Numbered from the stretch's first letter, positions 27,538 through 37,980 are shown. The stretch: 64,000 nucleotides of DNA from Stutzerimonas stutzeri (GCF_024448985.1 NZ_JAMOII010000001.1:496001-560000); one strand, 5' to 3'. The notes: generated by a model not told the origin, from the sequence alone. A program made the numbers and translations.

Positions 27538-27978
27538 ATGCTGCGCATTCTGATGCTGTGTCTGCTGGTCGCACCGACGTCGCTATGGGCGGCGGAAGCG
27601 CCGGTAGAGGTTGAAGGGGCGATGACCGTCAACGTGTTCCAGGCCAGGCAGCTGCATGAGCTGGGGGCGGTGTTCATCGACGTGCGTCCGACCCGTGAAT
27701 GGGGCTGGGGACATGTCGAGGGCGCGGTGCATATGGATCTGGCTCGCGAATTTCTCGGGCTGGCGCATACCGATTGGCCTAGAACCGTGCCGCTGGTGGT
27801 CTATTGCGACAGCGAAGTCTGCCCGGCCAGCGCCGAGGCGGTTCGTCTCGCGGTCGCCTGGGGTTACGAGCAGGTGTTCTATTTCCGAGAAGGCTATTTC
27901 GCCTGGGTGCTGGCGGACTTCCCACAGGAGAAGAGCGGCTTCAGCGGCATCACGACGCTCAACGCTCAGGCCCATTGA
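27538..27978 (+). CDS. Periplasmic rhodanese-like protein
   Basis: 146 residues with a signal peptide (LRILMLCLLVAPTSLWAAEA) and one rhodanese domain. The active-site loop YCDSEVCPASAEA has a cysteine at the catalytic position, and the CH2A-like motif FIDVRPTREW is present. GAGGAGG precedes the ATG by five bases. Likely sulphur transfer or redox role in the periplasm; the partner is unknown. Its stop lies 17 bases from the stop-side end of the convergent flhX, and the ORF ends overlap (27959-27978). Confidence 0.8.
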   Translation: MLRILMLCLLVAPTSLWAAEAPVEVEGAMTVNVFQARQLHELGAVFIDVRPTREWGWGHVEGAVHMDLAREFLGLAHTDWPRTVPLVVYCDSEVCPASAEAVRLAVAWGYEQVFYFREGYFAWVLADFPQEKSGFSGITTLNAQAH

Positions 27979-28282
27979 GCAGCGGAACGTCTGGTGAATG
28001 CCGTTGCTCGGCAAAGCCGGGCGGGCATTTGCCCTTCAGGTACCAGGCGAACGCGATGATTTCGGCGATGGTGCGATAAAGCGCCTCGGGTATCGCATCG
28101 CCCAATTCCAGACGCGCCAGTAGTTTCACCAGCTCGGCATTTTCATAGATCGGTACTTCATGCTCACGGGCGATCGCCAGTATCGCTTCGGCCAGCTCAT
28201 CGTCGCCCTTGGCCGAGAGCGTGGGCGTGTTGGCACCATCGTAGGTGAGCGCGATGGCCTGTCGCGGTGTGTGGGCAGTCAT
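27959..28282 (-). CDS. Free-standing FlhB C-terminal homologue (FlhX-like)
   Basis: 107 residues matching the FlhB fragment made by autocleavage: the start aligns with PTHFAVALKYDG of FlhB (here PRQAIALTYDGANTP), followed by ILAIAREHEVPIYENAELVKLLARL, quoted in part. The N of NPTH is absent and H is replaced by Q, so no cleavage is needed. It overlaps the upstream fliK2 stop by ATGA. It may act as an FlhB-CC surrogate in export switching, as shown for FlhX in Helicobacter; the role here is inferred. Confidence 0.8.
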   Translation of the reverse strand: MTAHTPRQAIALTYDGANTPTLSAKGDDELAEAILAIAREHEVPIYENAELVKLLARLELGDAIPEALYRTIAEIIAFAWYLKGKCPPGFAEQRHSPDVPLLNGPER

Positions 28283-29799
28283 GCGGTTTCATCCACGAAG
28301 CGTTGATCGAGAGTGGTTCGCGGGCCTTGCGGTGGCGTTCCCTGGCGGCAGGCCAGTTCACTGACAGACAGCCCCGCTGTGACGAGACGCTGCCGCAGGT
28401 GATCCAGCTCCGCCGAGATCAGCGCGGCCGTACCGTTGCGTTCGGCCCATATCTGACTCGACAGGCTGCCCTGCAGCAACTGCGCCTGCACCTGTATCAG
28501 GCCCAGGGGCGCCACATCGAAGGCTAGTTCGACTTTCCAGAGGGTTTCCGGTTTCTCCTTGCGGTTTTGCGCGGGTTCGTCTTCACGCTGGAACTTCACC
28601 TGTAGCGGGACGATGTCGCGCTGATCCCGCATCGGAATTTCGACTTGCCAGGTGGTGACCTGAACGCCGTCCGGGTTGGTCTGGGTCTGAGCCAGACTGG
28701 ACAGCTGATGGGTCTGAAGCCGCGATACCGCGGCCGCGGCGAGTTTCAGCAGCAACTCCAGGTCAGCTTCCTCGTCGGCGTTTGGCGCCAATCGGCTCGG
28801 CAATGGAAAGTTTTGCGCTTGCTGGCGTGCGTTGGGTTGTCCAAGGGCGCCCAGTGCATTGCGAGCGAAAGCCGGCAACGCCTGTCCGAACGCTCCCCCG
28901 GCCTGCATGGCCTGCGGAGCGCCGCCCGGTAGCCCCGGCAATTGGGCGATCAGGCGGAGCAAGGCGGCTTTCATGTCGGTCGGCAGGTCGTCCGCCTGGC
29001 CGCTCAATAAACTGGATTCGAGAAATACGCCGCTGCGCGCCAGCGCCTGCGCCAGCGTTTTTGCGTCGCTAAGTTGCTGCATGTCCGGAACCAGACCGAG
29101 TAAACGCTCGGCCGCGCCGCGCAATTGATCGGGCAATGCGGAGCTGGACGTGAGCGCGCCAAAAAGCCCTTCAATGGAACCTTGGCGGCTATGTTGCGCA
29201 GTCAACTGCTGGCCCAGCGCCAACTGATCGAGACGCCCACTCAGCGGCATGAACGACAAGGACTGGTCGCCCTGGACTCGGGCTGTTATCAAGCTCCCCG
29301 GCGCAAGGGGCATGGCCGATTCGACGTTCAGCTTCTGCCCGGCAAGAGGGGAGTTGAGCAGGCTGATCACGACCTTGAACAGGGTTTTGCCGTCCTGCTG
29401 TATCTGCTGACTAGCCGTCACCTTTCCCTGCACGACGGTGCCCAGCGGAAGTTGGTCGAGGTCGATAGTGCTCAGCGGCTGACGGTTGCCGGGTTGCAGC
29501 GCGGCAATCAGACGGGTGTCGGACAACGCTGTAACGAGCATGGCCGCTCCAGGCGCGGCCGCTCTGGCACTGCTGGTTTCGACGGTTGCTTGCCGGCCGT
29601 TCTCCAACGTCAGGCGCAGCGTTAGCTGAAAGCTTTGCAGCGCTTCCTTAATGCGGACGACCTCGGCCTCGGCACTTTCCCCCGCAACGAGCAGTCCCTG
29701 CATCGGTTGCAGCAGTTTCAACGCCATCTCGGCCGGCGAGGCCGTCGGGCGAGACGGGCCGGAGGCGGGGATCGCCGGGGTACTTTTGATCTCGGTCAT
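28279..29799 (-). CDS. Second FliK-like protein (hook-length control domain)
   Basis: 506 residues. The N-terminal two thirds are Gln/Ala/Ser-rich; the C-terminal region (about 380-480) has the Flg_hook pattern VAPLGLIQVQAQLLQGSLSS and IWAERNGTAALISAELDHLR. It is distinct from FliK at 4907-6145 and is coupled by a 4-nt overlap to the FlhB-C homologue. The pair is divergent from ccmA. It may fine-tune hook length or be a paralogue conserved in pseudomonads; substrate of export not shown. Confidence 0.8.
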   Translation of the reverse strand: MTEIKSTPAIPASGPSRPTASPAEMALKLLQPMQGLLVAGESAEAEVVRIKEALQSFQLTLRLTLENGRQATVETSSARAAAPGAAMLVTALSDTRLIAALQPGNRQPLSTIDLDQLPLGTVVQGKVTASQQIQQDGKTLFKVVISLLNSPLAGQKLNVESAMPLAPGSLITARVQGDQSLSFMPLSGRLDQLALGQQLTAQHSRQGSIEGLFGALTSSSALPDQLRGAAERLLGLVPDMQQLSDAKTLAQALARSGVFLESSLLSGQADDLPTDMKAALLRLIAQLPGLPGGAPQAMQAGGAFGQALPAFARNALGALGQPNARQQAQNFPLPSRLAPNADEEADLELLLKLAAAAVSRLQTHQLSSLAQTQTNPDGVQVTTWQVEIPMRDQRDIVPLQVKFQREDEPAQNRKEKPETLWKVELAFDVAPLGLIQVQAQLLQGSLSSQIWAERNGTAALISAELDHLRQRLVTAGLSVSELACRQGTPPQGPRTTLDQRFVDETA

Positions 29800-29861
29800 T
29801 TTTACTTAAATGCTCTTACAACCTTTCGCCTTTGTGGCCTTCGGTGCCGGGGCTCGGCATG

Positions 29862-29867
29862 TATAAT
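29862..29867 (+). promoter_or_regulatory. Candidate -10 box of the ccm operon promoter
   Basis: TATAAT stands 65 bases before the ccmA GTG. A convincing -35 is not seen at 16-18 bases upstream, so the assignment is tentative. Confidence 0.4.
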
Positions 29868-29931
29868 CCGGCCGCCCGACCTGCTCTCGCTGTAGCGGCC
29901 GGGCTTCTTCCATCTTGAGGGTAGCCCTAGC

Positions 29932-30567
29932 GTGTCCAGTCCCTTTCTAGAAACTGTGGCGCTTTCCTGCGAGCGGGACTGGCGTCTGCTGTTCGAGAGG
30001 TTAGACCTACGGATCGCCAAAGGGGAAATGTTGCAGATCGCCGGCCCCAACGGCAGTGGCAAGACCAGTCTGCTGCGGCTGCTGTCCGGGCTGATGCAGC
30101 CAACTGCGGGGAAGGTGCTACTCAACGGTCACGACCTCGAAAGCCAGCGCGGCGAACTGGCCCGCAACCTGTTATGGATTGGCCACGCGGCGGGTATCAA
30201 AGGACTTCTCAGCGCGGAGGAAAACCTGACCTGGTTATGCGCGCTGCACCAACCTGCGACCCGCGATGCGATCTGGCAAGCCCTTGATGCGGTCGGGCTG
30301 CGCGGCTTCGAAGACGTGCCCTGCCATACGCTTTCCGCTGGTCAGCAGCGCCGTGTCGGTCTGGCGCGGCTGTACTTGTCGCCGCCGCCCTTATGGATAC
30401 TCGATGAACCCTTCACCGCGCTCGACAAGCATGGCGTGGCGCAGCTCGAGAAGCATCTGGCGACCCATTGTGAGCAGGGTGGCATGGTCGTGCTGACCAC
30501 CCATCATTCGCTCGTCGTAAAACCTGCGAGTTTCCGGGAAATCGATCTAGGGCAGCGGGCCGCATGA
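29932..30567 (+). CDS. ccmA: Cytochrome c maturation ATP-binding protein CcmA
   Basis: 211 residues, a compact ABC ATPase: Walker A GPNGSGKT, signature [14 protein letters not shown], Walker [13 protein letters not shown]. With CcmB, CcmC and CcmD it releases holo-CcmE from the CcmC complex. The start is GTG ([12 protein letters not shown]). It overlaps ccmB by 4 nt (ATGA). Confidence 0.96.
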   Translation: MSSPFLETVALSCERDWRLLFERLDLRIAKGEMLQIAGPNGSGKTSLLRLLSGLMQPTAGKVLLNGHDLESQRGELARNLLWIGHAAGIKGLLSAEENLTWLCALHQPATRDAIWQALDAVGLRGFEDVPCHTLSAGQQRRVGLARLYLSPPPLWILDEPFTALDKHGVAQLEKHLATHCEQGGMVVLTTHHSLVVKPASFREIDLGQRAA

Positions 30568-31235
30568 GTAGTGTGTTCACCCTGCTATTGGCTCGCGAAT
30601 CTCGACTGCTGTTTCGTCGGCCGGCTGAGCTGGCCAATCCCCTGGTGTTCTTCGCGATCGTCATCGCTTTGTTTCCCTTGGCCGTCGGCCCCGAGTCGCA
30701 ATTGCTGCAAACGATCTCGCCCGGATTGATCTGGGTGGCGGCTCTATTAGCTGTGCTTCTCTCGCTGGACGGCCTGTTTCGCAGCGATTTCGAAGACGGT
30801 TCGCTCGAGCAGTGGGTCGTTTCGCCGCACCCTCTGGCTCTTCTTGTGCTCGCCAAGGTGCTGGCACACTGGCTGTTTTCCGGTCTGGCTCTGGTTCTGC
30901 TAGCACCTTTACTGGGACTCATGCTGGGCATGCCGGTCAGCGCGCTTCCGGTGCTGCTGGTCTCGCTTCTGTTAGGCACGCCGGTGCTCAGCCTGTTGGG
31001 CGCAGTCGGGGCGGCGTTGACTGTCGGCCTTAAGCGTGGAGGCTTGTTGTTGGCGCTACTCATTCTTCCGCTCTATATCCCCGTGCTGATTCTGGGCAGT
31101 GGGGCTCTGCAAGCGGCGTTGCAGGGACTGCCTGCGCTCGGTCACCTACTATGGCTTTCCAGCCTGACTGCACTGGCAGTCACGCTGACTCCCTTTGCAA
31201 TAGCCGCTGGCCTGAAAATCAGCGTCGGTGAATGA
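30564..31235 (+). CDS. ccmB: Heme exporter membrane subunit CcmB
   Basis: 223 residues with six hydrophobic helices and the CcmB pattern [25 protein letters not shown] (quoted only as [13 protein letters not shown] here as key). It is the membrane subunit of the CcmAB transporter-like complex. The 148-nt gap that follows before ccmC contains no gene or clear promoter. Confidence 0.95.
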   Translation: MSSVFTLLLARESRLLFRRPAELANPLVFFAIVIALFPLAVGPESQLLQTISPGLIWVAALLAVLLSLDGLFRSDFEDGSLEQWVVSPHPLALLVLAKVLAHWLFSGLALVLLAPLLGLMLGMPVSALPVLLVSLLLGTPVLSLLGAVGAALTVGLKRGGLLLALLILPLYIPVLILGSGALQAALQGLPALGHLLWLSSLTALAVTLTPFAIAAGLKISVGE

Positions 31236-31383
31236 CGGGTTGCACGATGTATTTTTCCAGTATTGATGCGCGAATTGCCGATGCGAGACGACCGGCTTCG
31301 ATGAGTTTACTGATTGCGAACAAATGGGTGCTGGCCTCTTTCGAGGCAGTATCGGCAGACGCCGTGGAAGTGAGGCGGGTTCT

Positions 31384-32136
31384 ATGAACTGGACATGGTT
31401 CCACAAGCTGGGTTCGCCCAAATGGTTCTATGAAATCAGCAGCCGCTGGATGCCGTGGCTGGCCTGGGCGTCGCTGATTCTGATCAGCGTAGGAGTAGTC
31501 TGGGGCCTGGCGTTTGCGCCGCAGGACTACCAGCAGGGCAACAGCTTCCGGATCATCTATATCCACGTGCCAGCTGCATTTCTGGCCCAATCAATCTACG
31601 TGATGATGGCGGTGGCCGGTGTCGTTGGGCTGGTGTGGAAGATGAAGCTGACCGACGTCGCCTTGCAGCAGGCCGCGCCCATCGGTGCCTGGATGACGTT
31701 CATCGCGCTGCTGACCGGTGCGGTATGGGGCAAGCCGACCTGGGGCGCCTGGTGGGTATGGGACGCACGGCTGACCTCGATGCTGATTCTGCTGTTTCTG
31801 TACTTCGGCATCATCGCCCTGGGCCAGGCGATCACCAACCGCGACAGCGCGGCGAAGGCTTGTGCGGTGCTCGCTATCGTCGGGGTGGTCAATATCCCGA
31901 TCATCAAATACTCGGTGGAGTGGTGGAACACCCTGCATCAGCCAGCGACCTTCACCGTGACGGAGAAGCCAGCCATGCCAATGGAAATGTGGCTGCCGCT
32001 GCTGGTCATGGTCTTGGGTTTCTACTGCTTCTTCACGCTGGTGCTGTTGATGCGCATGCGCCTGGAGGTGCTGCGCCGTGAGTCGCGAAGCAGCTGGGTC
32101 AAGGCCGAGGTGAGCGCGCTGGTGGGCAAGCCATGA
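31384..32136 (+). CDS. ccmC: Heme handling protein CcmC
   Basis: 250 residues from ATG 31384 ([16 protein letters not shown]). Six transmembrane helices with the periplasmic tryptophan-rich WWD segment [14 protein letters not shown] and flanking histidines ([18 protein letters not shown]) that ligate heme. It loads heme onto CcmE. A 20-codon upstream extension in frame has no ribosome site. It overlaps ccmD by 4 nt. Confidence 0.96.
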   Translation: MNWTWFHKLGSPKWFYEISSRWMPWLAWASLILISVGVVWGLAFAPQDYQQGNSFRIIYIHVPAAFLAQSIYVMMAVAGVVGLVWKMKLTDVALQQAAPIGAWMTFIALLTGAVWGKPTWGAWWVWDARLTSMLILLFLYFGIIALGQAITNRDSAAKACAVLAIVGVVNIPIIKYSVEWWNTLHQPATFTVTEKPAMPMEMWLPLLVMVLGFYCFFTLVLLMRMRLEVLRRESRSSWVKAEVSALVGKP

Positions 32137-32309
32137 ACTTCTCGTCGTTTTCCGAATTCATCGCCATGGGGAATCATGGCCTGTATGTATGGACGTCGTA
32201 CGGCATCAGCCTGACTGTCCTGATCCTGAACGTGGCGCTGCCAATGATGGCGCGCCGACGTTATCTGCAAGACGAGGCGCGCCGTTTGCGCCGGGAGGAG
32301 ATGAAGTGA
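32133..32309 (+). CDS. ccmD: Heme exporter protein CcmD
   Basis: A 58-residue protein too short for most gene finders: [20 protein letters not shown], one transmembrane helix (about 21-40) and an arginine-rich cytoplasmic tail ending RRLRREEMK. CcmD helps release holo-CcmE. Its ATG overlaps the ccmC stop (ATGA) and its stop overlaps the ccmE GTG. Confidence 0.93.
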   Translation: MNFSSFSEFIAMGNHGLYVWTSYGISLTVLILNVALPMMARRRYLQDEARRLRREEMK

Positions 32310-32773
32310 ATCCTGTGCGCAAAAAGCGTCTGTTCATCGTGCTGGCCATTCTGGCCGGTGTGGGCATCGCGGTGGCGCTGGCGCTGACCGCTCTGCAAGA
32401 GAACATCAACCTCTTCTATACGCCAACGCAGATCGCCGCGGGCGAAGCCCCGGAAGGCACGCGGATTCGTGCTGGCGGTCTGGTCGAGGCCGGCTCGGTG
32501 ACACGCAGCAGCGATTCGCTCACCGTCTCCTTCCGTGTTACCGATAACAACGAAACGGTCACCATCCAGTATCAAGGCATCCTTCCCGATCTGTTCCGTG
32601 AAGGGCAAGGCATCGTCGCCCTTGGGCGGGTCAATGCCGATGGCGTTCTGATTGCTGACGAGGTACTGGCCAAGCACGACGAAAACTACATGCCGCCGGA
32701 AGTCAGCCAGGCGCTGGAGAAGAGCGGGATGATGAAGCATTACGAAGGCGACAAGCAGGAGTATGCGAAATGA
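32306..32773 (+). CDS. ccmE: Periplasmic heme chaperone CcmE
   Basis: 155 residues from GTG 32306 ([16 protein letters not shown]), a membrane anchor, then an OB-fold domain. The heme-binding motif HDENYMPPE has the covalent-attachment histidine (LAKHDENY). It carries heme from CcmC to CcmF. The upstream in-frame extension overlaps ccmD and is rejected. Confidence 0.96.
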   Translation: MNPVRKKRLFIVLAILAGVGIAVALALTALQENINLFYTPTQIAAGEAPEGTRIRAGGLVEAGSVTRSSDSLTVSFRVTDNNETVTIQYQGILPDLFREGQGIVALGRVNADGVLIADEVLAKHDENYMPPEVSQALEKSGMMKHYEGDKQEYAK

Positions 32774-34743
32774 TCCCTGAGCTCGGCCATCTGGCAATGA
32801 TTCTGGCGCTGTGCCTGGCTGTCGTGCAGGGCACGCTTCCGCTTATCGGCGCCTGGCGGGGCGATCGTCAGTGGATGGGGCTGGCACAACCGGCGGCCTG
32901 GGGGCAGTTCAGTTTTCTGGCATTTTCCTTTGCCTGCCTCACCTACGCGTTCATGGTGGATGATTTCTCCGTCGCCTATGTCGCGCAGAACTCCAATAGC
33001 GCCTTACCCTGGTATTACAAATTCAGCGCCGTTTGGGGCGCTCATGAGGGCTCGCTACTGCTGTGGGCTTTCATCCTGGCAGGCTGGACCTTCGCGGTAG
33101 CGATCTTTTCACGGCAACTACCGGAGGACATGCTGGCCCGGGTACTCGGCATCATGGGGCTGATCAGCATCGGTTTCCTGCTGTTCCTGATCGTTACTTC
33201 CAATCCATTCGAGCGCCTGCTGCCGCAAGCTCCGATGGATGGCCGTGATCTCAATCCGCTGCTTCAGGACTTCGGCCTCATCGTCCACCCGCCGATGCTC
33301 TACATGGGCTACGTCGGTTTCTCGGTGGCCTTTGCGTTCGCCATTGCCGCGCTGCTCGGTGGCCGGCTGGATGCCGCCTGGGCGCGCTGGTCGCGTCCCT
33401 GGACCCTGATCGCCTGGGCCTTTCTGGGCGCCGGCATCGCGCTGGGTTCTTGGTGGGCCTATTACGAATTGGGCTGGGGCGGCTGGTGGTTCTGGGATCC
33501 GGTGGAAAACGCATCCTTCATGCCCTGGCTGGTAGGGACCGCATTGATCCATTCGCTGGCCGTGACGGAAAAGCGTGGCGTCTTCAAAAGCTGGACGGTG
33601 CTGCTCGCGATTGCCGCTTTCTCGCTCAGCCTGCTGGGCACGTTCCTAGTCCGCTCTGGCGTACTAACTTCGGTTCATGCCTTCGCCACCGATCCGGAGC
33701 GTGGCGTTTTCATTCTTGCGTTTCTGCTGTTGGTCGTAGGCGGCTCGCTGACTCTCTTCGCCCTGCGTGCACCAGTGGTGAAGAGCCAGGTCGGCTTCGG
33801 CCTGTGGTCGCGTGAGACGCTACTGCTGGTCAATAACCTGCTGCTGGTGGTCGCCACGGCCATGATTCTGCTGGGAACGCTGTATCCGCTGCTGCTCGAT
33901 GCGCTGTCGGACACCAAACTCTCGGTCGGGCCGCCCTATTTCAACGCGATGTTCCTGCCGCTGGTCGGCGCACTGATGCTCGCGCTTGGCGTGGGCGTGC
34001 TGGTGCGCTGGAAGGACACCCCGGTGAAGTGGCTGATGAGCATGCTGACACCGGTACTGATCACCAGCGCCGTGCTTGGCGGCTTGGGCTCGATGCTGTT
34101 CGGGGACTTCCATTGGGCGGTGCTGGCGGTCTGTCTGCTGGCCGCTTGGGTGGTTACCGCCGGGGTACGCGACATTCTCGACAAGACCCGCCATAAGGGT
34201 CTGCTGAAGGGCGTGCGGAGCCTGGCGCCCAGCTACTGGGGCATGCAGCTAGCGCACCTCGGGCTGGCGGTCTGCGCAATAGGGGTGGTGCTCACGAGCC
34301 AGCAGAGCGACGAGCGCGACCTGCGTCTCGCACCCGGCGAATCGCTGGAGCTGGGCGGTTACAGCTTTGTCTTCGAAGGTGCCGAGCATTTCGAAGGCCC
34401 CAACTACACGTCCGACAAGGGCACCATTCGCGTCTTCGATGGCGACAAGCAGGTCGCGACCCTGCATCCCGAGAAGCGGCTCTACACCGTGCAGCAGATG
34501 CCGATGACCGAGGCGGGCATCGATGCAGGTTTCACTCGTGATCTCTATGTGGCTCTTGGCGAGCCTCTGGAAAACGGCGCCTGGGCGGTGCGGGTGCACA
34601 TCAAGCCGTTCGTTCGCTGGATCTGGCTGGGCGCTTTGATGATGTCCCTGGGTGGTGTGCTCTCGGTCACTGACAAGCGTTACCGAGTGAAAGTCAGAAC
34701 GCGTGTCCGCGAGACGCTCGGTTTGGCCCAGCAAGGAGCCTGA
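32770..34743 (+). CDS. ccmF: Cytochrome c heme lyase subunit CcmF
   Basis: 657 residues with about 15 transmembrane helices and the WWD domain [18 protein letters not shown], plus conserved histidines in [11 protein letters not shown] and [12 protein letters not shown]. It attaches heme to apocytochrome c in the CcmFHI complex. It overlaps ccmE by 4 nt and ends one base before the ccmG start codon region. Confidence 0.97.
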   Translation: MIPELGHLAMILALCLAVVQGTLPLIGAWRGDRQWMGLAQPAAWGQFSFLAFSFACLTYAFMVDDFSVAYVAQNSNSALPWYYKFSAVWGAHEGSLLLWAFILAGWTFAVAIFSRQLPEDMLARVLGIMGLISIGFLLFLIVTSNPFERLLPQAPMDGRDLNPLLQDFGLIVHPPMLYMGYVGFSVAFAFAIAALLGGRLDAAWARWSRPWTLIAWAFLGAGIALGSWWAYYELGWGGWWFWDPVENASFMPWLVGTALIHSLAVTEKRGVFKSWTVLLAIAAFSLSLLGTFLVRSGVLTSVHAFATDPERGVFILAFLLLVVGGSLTLFALRAPVVKSQVGFGLWSRETLLLVNNLLLVVATAMILLGTLYPLLLDALSDTKLSVGPPYFNAMFLPLVGALMLALGVGVLVRWKDTPVKWLMSMLTPVLITSAVLGGLGSMLFGDFHWAVLAVCLLAAWVVTAGVRDILDKTRHKGLLKGVRSLAPSYWGMQLAHLGLAVCAIGVVLTSQQSDERDLRLAPGESLELGGYSFVFEGAEHFEGPNYTSDKGTIRVFDGDKQVATLHPEKRLYTVQQMPMTEAGIDAGFTRDLYVALGEPLENGAWAVRVHIKPFVRWIWLGALMMSLGGVLSVTDKRYRVKVRTRVRETLGLAQQGA

Positions 34744-34744
34744 G

Positions 34745-35278
34745 ATGAGAAGATTACTGATGTTGCTGCCGCTGGCGATCTTTCTGGTGGTAGCGGGATT
34801 CCTCTACAAGGGGCTTTACCTCGATCCCAAAGATATTGGCTCGACCATGATCGGAAAGCCGCTGCCGTCGTTTTCCCTGCCATCGCTCGAAGAGCCGCAG
34901 CGGCTGGTCAGCGCTGAAGATATCAAGGGCAAACCGGCGCTGGTCAACGTCTGGGCAACCTGGTGTCCGACCTGCAAGGCTGAACACGAGATGCTCAACA
35001 AGCTGGCGGCGCAGGGTGTCCTGGTGTACGGAATCAACTACAAGGACAACGGTGATGCGGCTCGCGACTGGCTGCAGATGTTCGGTAATCCGTACGGCTT
35101 CAACGTCGAGGACCCAGAGGGGAGCCTGGGCTTCGATCTGGGCGTCTATGGCGCTCCGGAAACCTTTGTCGTCGACAAGCGGGGCATCATTCGCGACAAG
35201 CTCGTAGGCGCCATTGACGAACGCATCTGGACCGAAAGGCTCGGGCCGCTCTATCAGGCACTGGTGAACGAGCAATGA
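34745..35278 (+). CDS. ccmG: Thiol:disulfide interchange protein CcmG/DsbE
   Basis: 177 residues from ATG 34745, with a signal anchor (residues 4-22) and a thioredoxin fold whose active site is WATWCPTCKAEHEM. It reduces the apocytochrome CXXCH cysteines or CcmH. The GGYGAPETF-like cis-proline region (VYGAPETFVVD) is present. It overlaps ccmH by 4 nt. Confidence 0.95.
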   Translation: MRRLLMLLPLAIFLVVAGFLYKGLYLDPKDIGSTMIGKPLPSFSLPSLEEPQRLVSAEDIKGKPALVNVWATWCPTCKAEHEMLNKLAAQGVLVYGINYKDNGDAARDWLQMFGNPYGFNVEDPEGSLGFDLGVYGAPETFVVDKRGIIRDKLVGAIDERIWTERLGPLYQALVNEQ

Positions 35279-35748
35279 TCCGCTTCCTCGCTACCGCTTT
35301 GCTGGGCCTTCTGCTCAGCCTCGCTGCCCATGGCGCAATCGATACCTATGAATTCAAGAGCGAGGCCGACCGGGAGCGATACCGTACGCTGATCGAGGAG
35401 CTGCGCTGCCCCAAGTGCCAGAACCAGAACATCGCCGACTCCAACGCGCCCATAGCTATGGATCTGCGCCGGGAGATCTACCGCATGCTGGATGAAGGGC
35501 AGAGCAACGAACAGATCGTCGACTACCTCGTCGCTCGTTATGGCGACTTCGTGCGCTACAAGCCGCCTGTCAATGCCAAGACACTCGTGCTCTGGTACGG
35601 CCCGATCGCTTTACTGGCGCTGGGGTTCGTCGTGCTGGCAATCATTCTGATACGCCGCCGCCGAGGCGCAGCCAGCCAGGCGTCGAATACACTTTCCGAG
35701 GCCGAACGCACGCGCCTCGCCACGTTGCTGGATAAAAAAGAACCATGA
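35275..35748 (+). CDS. ccmH: Cytochrome c maturation protein CcmH
   Basis: 157 residues: signal peptide, the LRCPKCQNQ redox motif near residue 42, and a C-terminal transmembrane helix (about 103-125). CcmH presents apocytochrome thiols to heme in the CcmFHI lyase. It is the short Pseudomonas-type CcmH; the TPR portion is the separate ccmI that follows with a 4-nt overlap. Confidence 0.95.
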   Translation: MIRFLATALLGLLLSLAAHGAIDTYEFKSEADRERYRTLIEELRCPKCQNQNIADSNAPIAMDLRREIYRMLDEGQSNEQIVDYLVARYGDFVRYKPPVNAKTLVLWYGPIALLALGFVVLAIILIRRRRGAASQASNTLSEAERTRLATLLDKKEP

Positions 35749-36962
35749 TCGATTTCTGGATAGGTGCGGGCCTGCTATTGCTGGCCGCCCTGGCGTTCCT
35801 GCTGCTCCCGGTATTACGGGGGCGTCGCTTACAGGCAGAAGAGGACCGAACGGCGCTAAACGTCGCGCTCTACCAGGAGCGGCTCGGTGAGCTGACCGCA
35901 CAGCAAACGGCCGGAACCCTTACGTTGGAGCAGTATGAGATGGGCCGCGCCGATGCGGCGCGGGAACTACTCGACGACACCGAGGGTAGTGATGCACATC
36001 GCAGCAGCAACCTGGGCAGGGCCGTTCCGCTGATTGTGGCCATCCTGGTGCCCTTATTTGGCTATGGCCTGTATATGCAATGGGGTGCGAGCGACAAGCT
36101 GCAACTGACGCGGGAGTTCGCGGTGCAGCCTGGAAGTATCGAAGAGATGACCGCGAGGCTGGAACGCGCGGTCAAGGCACAGCCCGAGTCCTCCGAGGCG
36201 TGGTATTTCCTAGCCAGAACCTACATGAGCCAGGAGCGTCCGGCCGATGCGGCGGCGGCTTATGAGCAGGTCGTCAATCTGGCCGGACGCCAGCCTGAAC
36301 TGCTGGGACAGTGGGCGCAGGCGCTCTATTTCGCAGAAAATCGTCAGTGGACGCCGCGCATGCAGCAGCTCACCGATGAGGCCTTGCAGGCAGACCCTCA
36401 TGAGGTCACCAGCCTTGGCCTGCTCGGCATCGCCGCTTATGAAAACGAGCGGTTCGATGAAGCAATAGGCTTCTGGGAACGACTGGTGGCAACCTTGCCT
36501 GCCGAGGACCCCTCGCGCGAGGCCATCCAGGGTGGCATCGCCCGAGCGCAAGAGCAACTGGGCGAGACGGCCTCCGGCAGTGTGGCGAAACCCACTGGCG
36601 AGCCGGTTGCAGCTACCGGCGTAGCCCTGAGGGTCGATGTGCAGCTGGGCGCGGCACTTGCAGGCGAAGTCCAGCCCACTGATACGGTATTCGTCTTTGC
36701 TCGTGCGGTTTCCGGCCCGCCGATGCCGCTGGCGGTGAAGCGCCTGACGGTGGCCGATCTACCGGCTACCGTCAGTTTGTCCGACGCCGATGCAATGACT
36801 CCGCAGCTTCGCTTGTCCAACTTCGAGCAGGTCAGGTTGTTCGCTCGCATCTCCCGGGATGGAGACGCGACTCGGGGCGAATGGCAAGGCAGCAGTGAAC
36901 CGTTGACGTTGCACAACGAAGACGCGATTGAACTGACTATCGATCAACCGGAAGCGCCTTGA
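35745..36962 (+). CDS. ccmI: Cytochrome c maturation protein CcmI (CycH)
   Basis: 405 residues: two transmembrane helices (about 4-24 and 90-108), then TPR-like repeats ([26 protein letters not shown], quoted in part as [10 protein letters not shown]) and a C-terminal beta-rich domain. CcmI binds apocytochrome C-termini and delivers them to CcmH. It closes the ccm operon. Confidence 0.93.
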   Translation: MIDFWIGAGLLLLAALAFLLLPVLRGRRLQAEEDRTALNVALYQERLGELTAQQTAGTLTLEQYEMGRADAARELLDDTEGSDAHRSSNLGRAVPLIVAILVPLFGYGLYMQWGASDKLQLTREFAVQPGSIEEMTARLERAVKAQPESSEAWYFLARTYMSQERPADAAAAYEQVVNLAGRQPELLGQWAQALYFAENRQWTPRMQQLTDEALQADPHEVTSLGLLGIAAYENERFDEAIGFWERLVATLPAEDPSREAIQGGIARAQEQLGETASGSVAKPTGEPVAATGVALRVDVQLGAALAGEVQPTDTVFVFARAVSGPPMPLAVKRLTVADLPATVSLSDADAMTPQLRLSNFEQVRLFARISRDGDATRGEWQGSSEPLTLHNEDAIELTIDQPEAP

Positions 36963-36990
36963 CGTAGAGGCGCTCGAGAGGGCAGGGCTA

Positions 36991-37419
36991 ATGGTGAGGG
37001 GTTCGGTTTCGGCAGGTTTTTCTATCCTGCCTCGAATGGGCGCTGTAACGATGCTGGCGCTGCTGCTAGGCGCTTGTGCTGGTAATCCGTATCAGGCTTC
37101 GGAACCAGCACCGGCACCGACTCCGCCGGCGTCCGAGCCTCGCGGGCCGGTCATAAACCCACCCCCCGTACGTACGCCACCTGCACCGCGTCCACCCGCC
37201 ACGCAAAAAAGCCATCCTCGTTACGCACCGCCGCCTCATGCCCCTGCGCATTGGGACAATCGCCTGGGTGTCTATGTCGTGGAGGGGCGGAACATGTTCT
37301 ATCGCGAGCGGCTTTACTACCGTTGGGATGGTGACTGGTATTGCGCCGGTCGTCCCGATGGCCCTTGGGAGCCGGTCGCGCCCCCCAGCGTCCCTACAGG
37401 ATTACGCAGCCTGCATTGA
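36991..37419 (+). CDS. Small proline-rich lipoprotein, hypothetical
   Basis: 142 residues with a lipobox LLLGAC (cysteine at residue 29), followed by a Pro-rich stretch (PAPAPTPPASEP) and a C-terminal Tyr/Trp-rich part (GRNMFYRERLYYRWDGDWYC). It should be a lipidated envelope protein. AGGGC precedes the ATG closely; an ATG at 37036 would leave a shorter signal peptide but has no ribosome site. It follows ccmI by 28 nt. No family recognised. Confidence 0.65.
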   Translation: MVRGSVSAGFSILPRMGAVTMLALLLGACAGNPYQASEPAPAPTPPASEPRGPVINPPPVRTPPAPRPPATQKSHPRYAPPPHAPAHWDNRLGVYVVEGRNMFYRERLYYRWDGDWYCAGRPDGPWEPVAPPSVPTGLRSLH

Positions 37420-37439
37420 TCGTTTTTAACCGGTCGTGC

Positions 37440-37466
37440 TAAAGGTCGATCGAAAACTGCCGATAC
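37440..37466 (+). promoter_or_regulatory. Sigma-28 (FliA) promoter upstream of the fliT-like gene
   Basis: TAAAG (37440-37444), 14 bases, then GCCGATAC (37459-37466) reproduce the FliA consensus TAAAGTTT-N11-GCCGATAA with correct spacing. The gene start is about 75 bases downstream. Confidence 0.75.
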
Positions 37467-37540
37467 AGGCTTGAGTCGCAGTAGACTCCCGAGCGGCCTT
37501 GCAGGCTCGCCCTTGTAACCAGTTCATCCGGAGCGGATCC

Positions 37541-37837
37541 ATGAGTGCAGCAGTCAAACGTCTTGAGGAAACCGGCAACGCCTTGCGCGATGCGATGGTG
37601 CAGCAGGACTGGACCGCCATCAGCGTCCTGGATCTGCAATGCCGGCAGGTCGTTGAAGCTGCGATGATTGAAGCCCGCGAGAATGAGGCTGCGATTCGTC
37701 AGCGTCTGGAAGAGCTGGTGAGCCTCTATCGTGAACTGGTCACGACTTGTCAGTCCGAGCAGCGTCGCGTCGCTGATGAGCTCATTCAGCTCAATCAATC
37801 CAAACACGGTGCAAACGTCTACAAGCTGTTTGGCTGA
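37541..37837 (+). CDS. fliT: FliT/FleP-like flagellar chaperone
   Basis: A 98-residue all-helical protein (MSAAVKRLEETGNALRDAMV ... QSKHGANVYKLFG). Size, heptad-like charge pattern, FliA promoter and position just upstream of fleQ match the FliT/FleP protein that in P. aeruginosa lies between fliS and fleQ. FliT proteins chaperone FliD and regulate. ATCCGGAGCGG precedes the ATG. fliC, flaG, fliD and fliS are not adjacent here. The family assignment is probable rather than certain. Confidence 0.7.
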   Translation: MSAAVKRLEETGNALRDAMVQQDWTAISVLDLQCRQVVEAAMIEARENEAAIRQRLEELVSLYRELVTTCQSEQRRVADELIQLNQSKHGANVYKLFG

Positions 37838-37980
37838 TTTCGCGCGCTTGGATCTACAAGCCGTTAGGGTGATGCCTTGCTGTATTCGCAGGCCCAGGTC
37901 CGCGTACCGCCGAATGCTCCTGCCGACCAAGTCTCGCATTGCCGCTGAGGCAGCAAATCCCTTCCGTTGTGCCAGATCTG

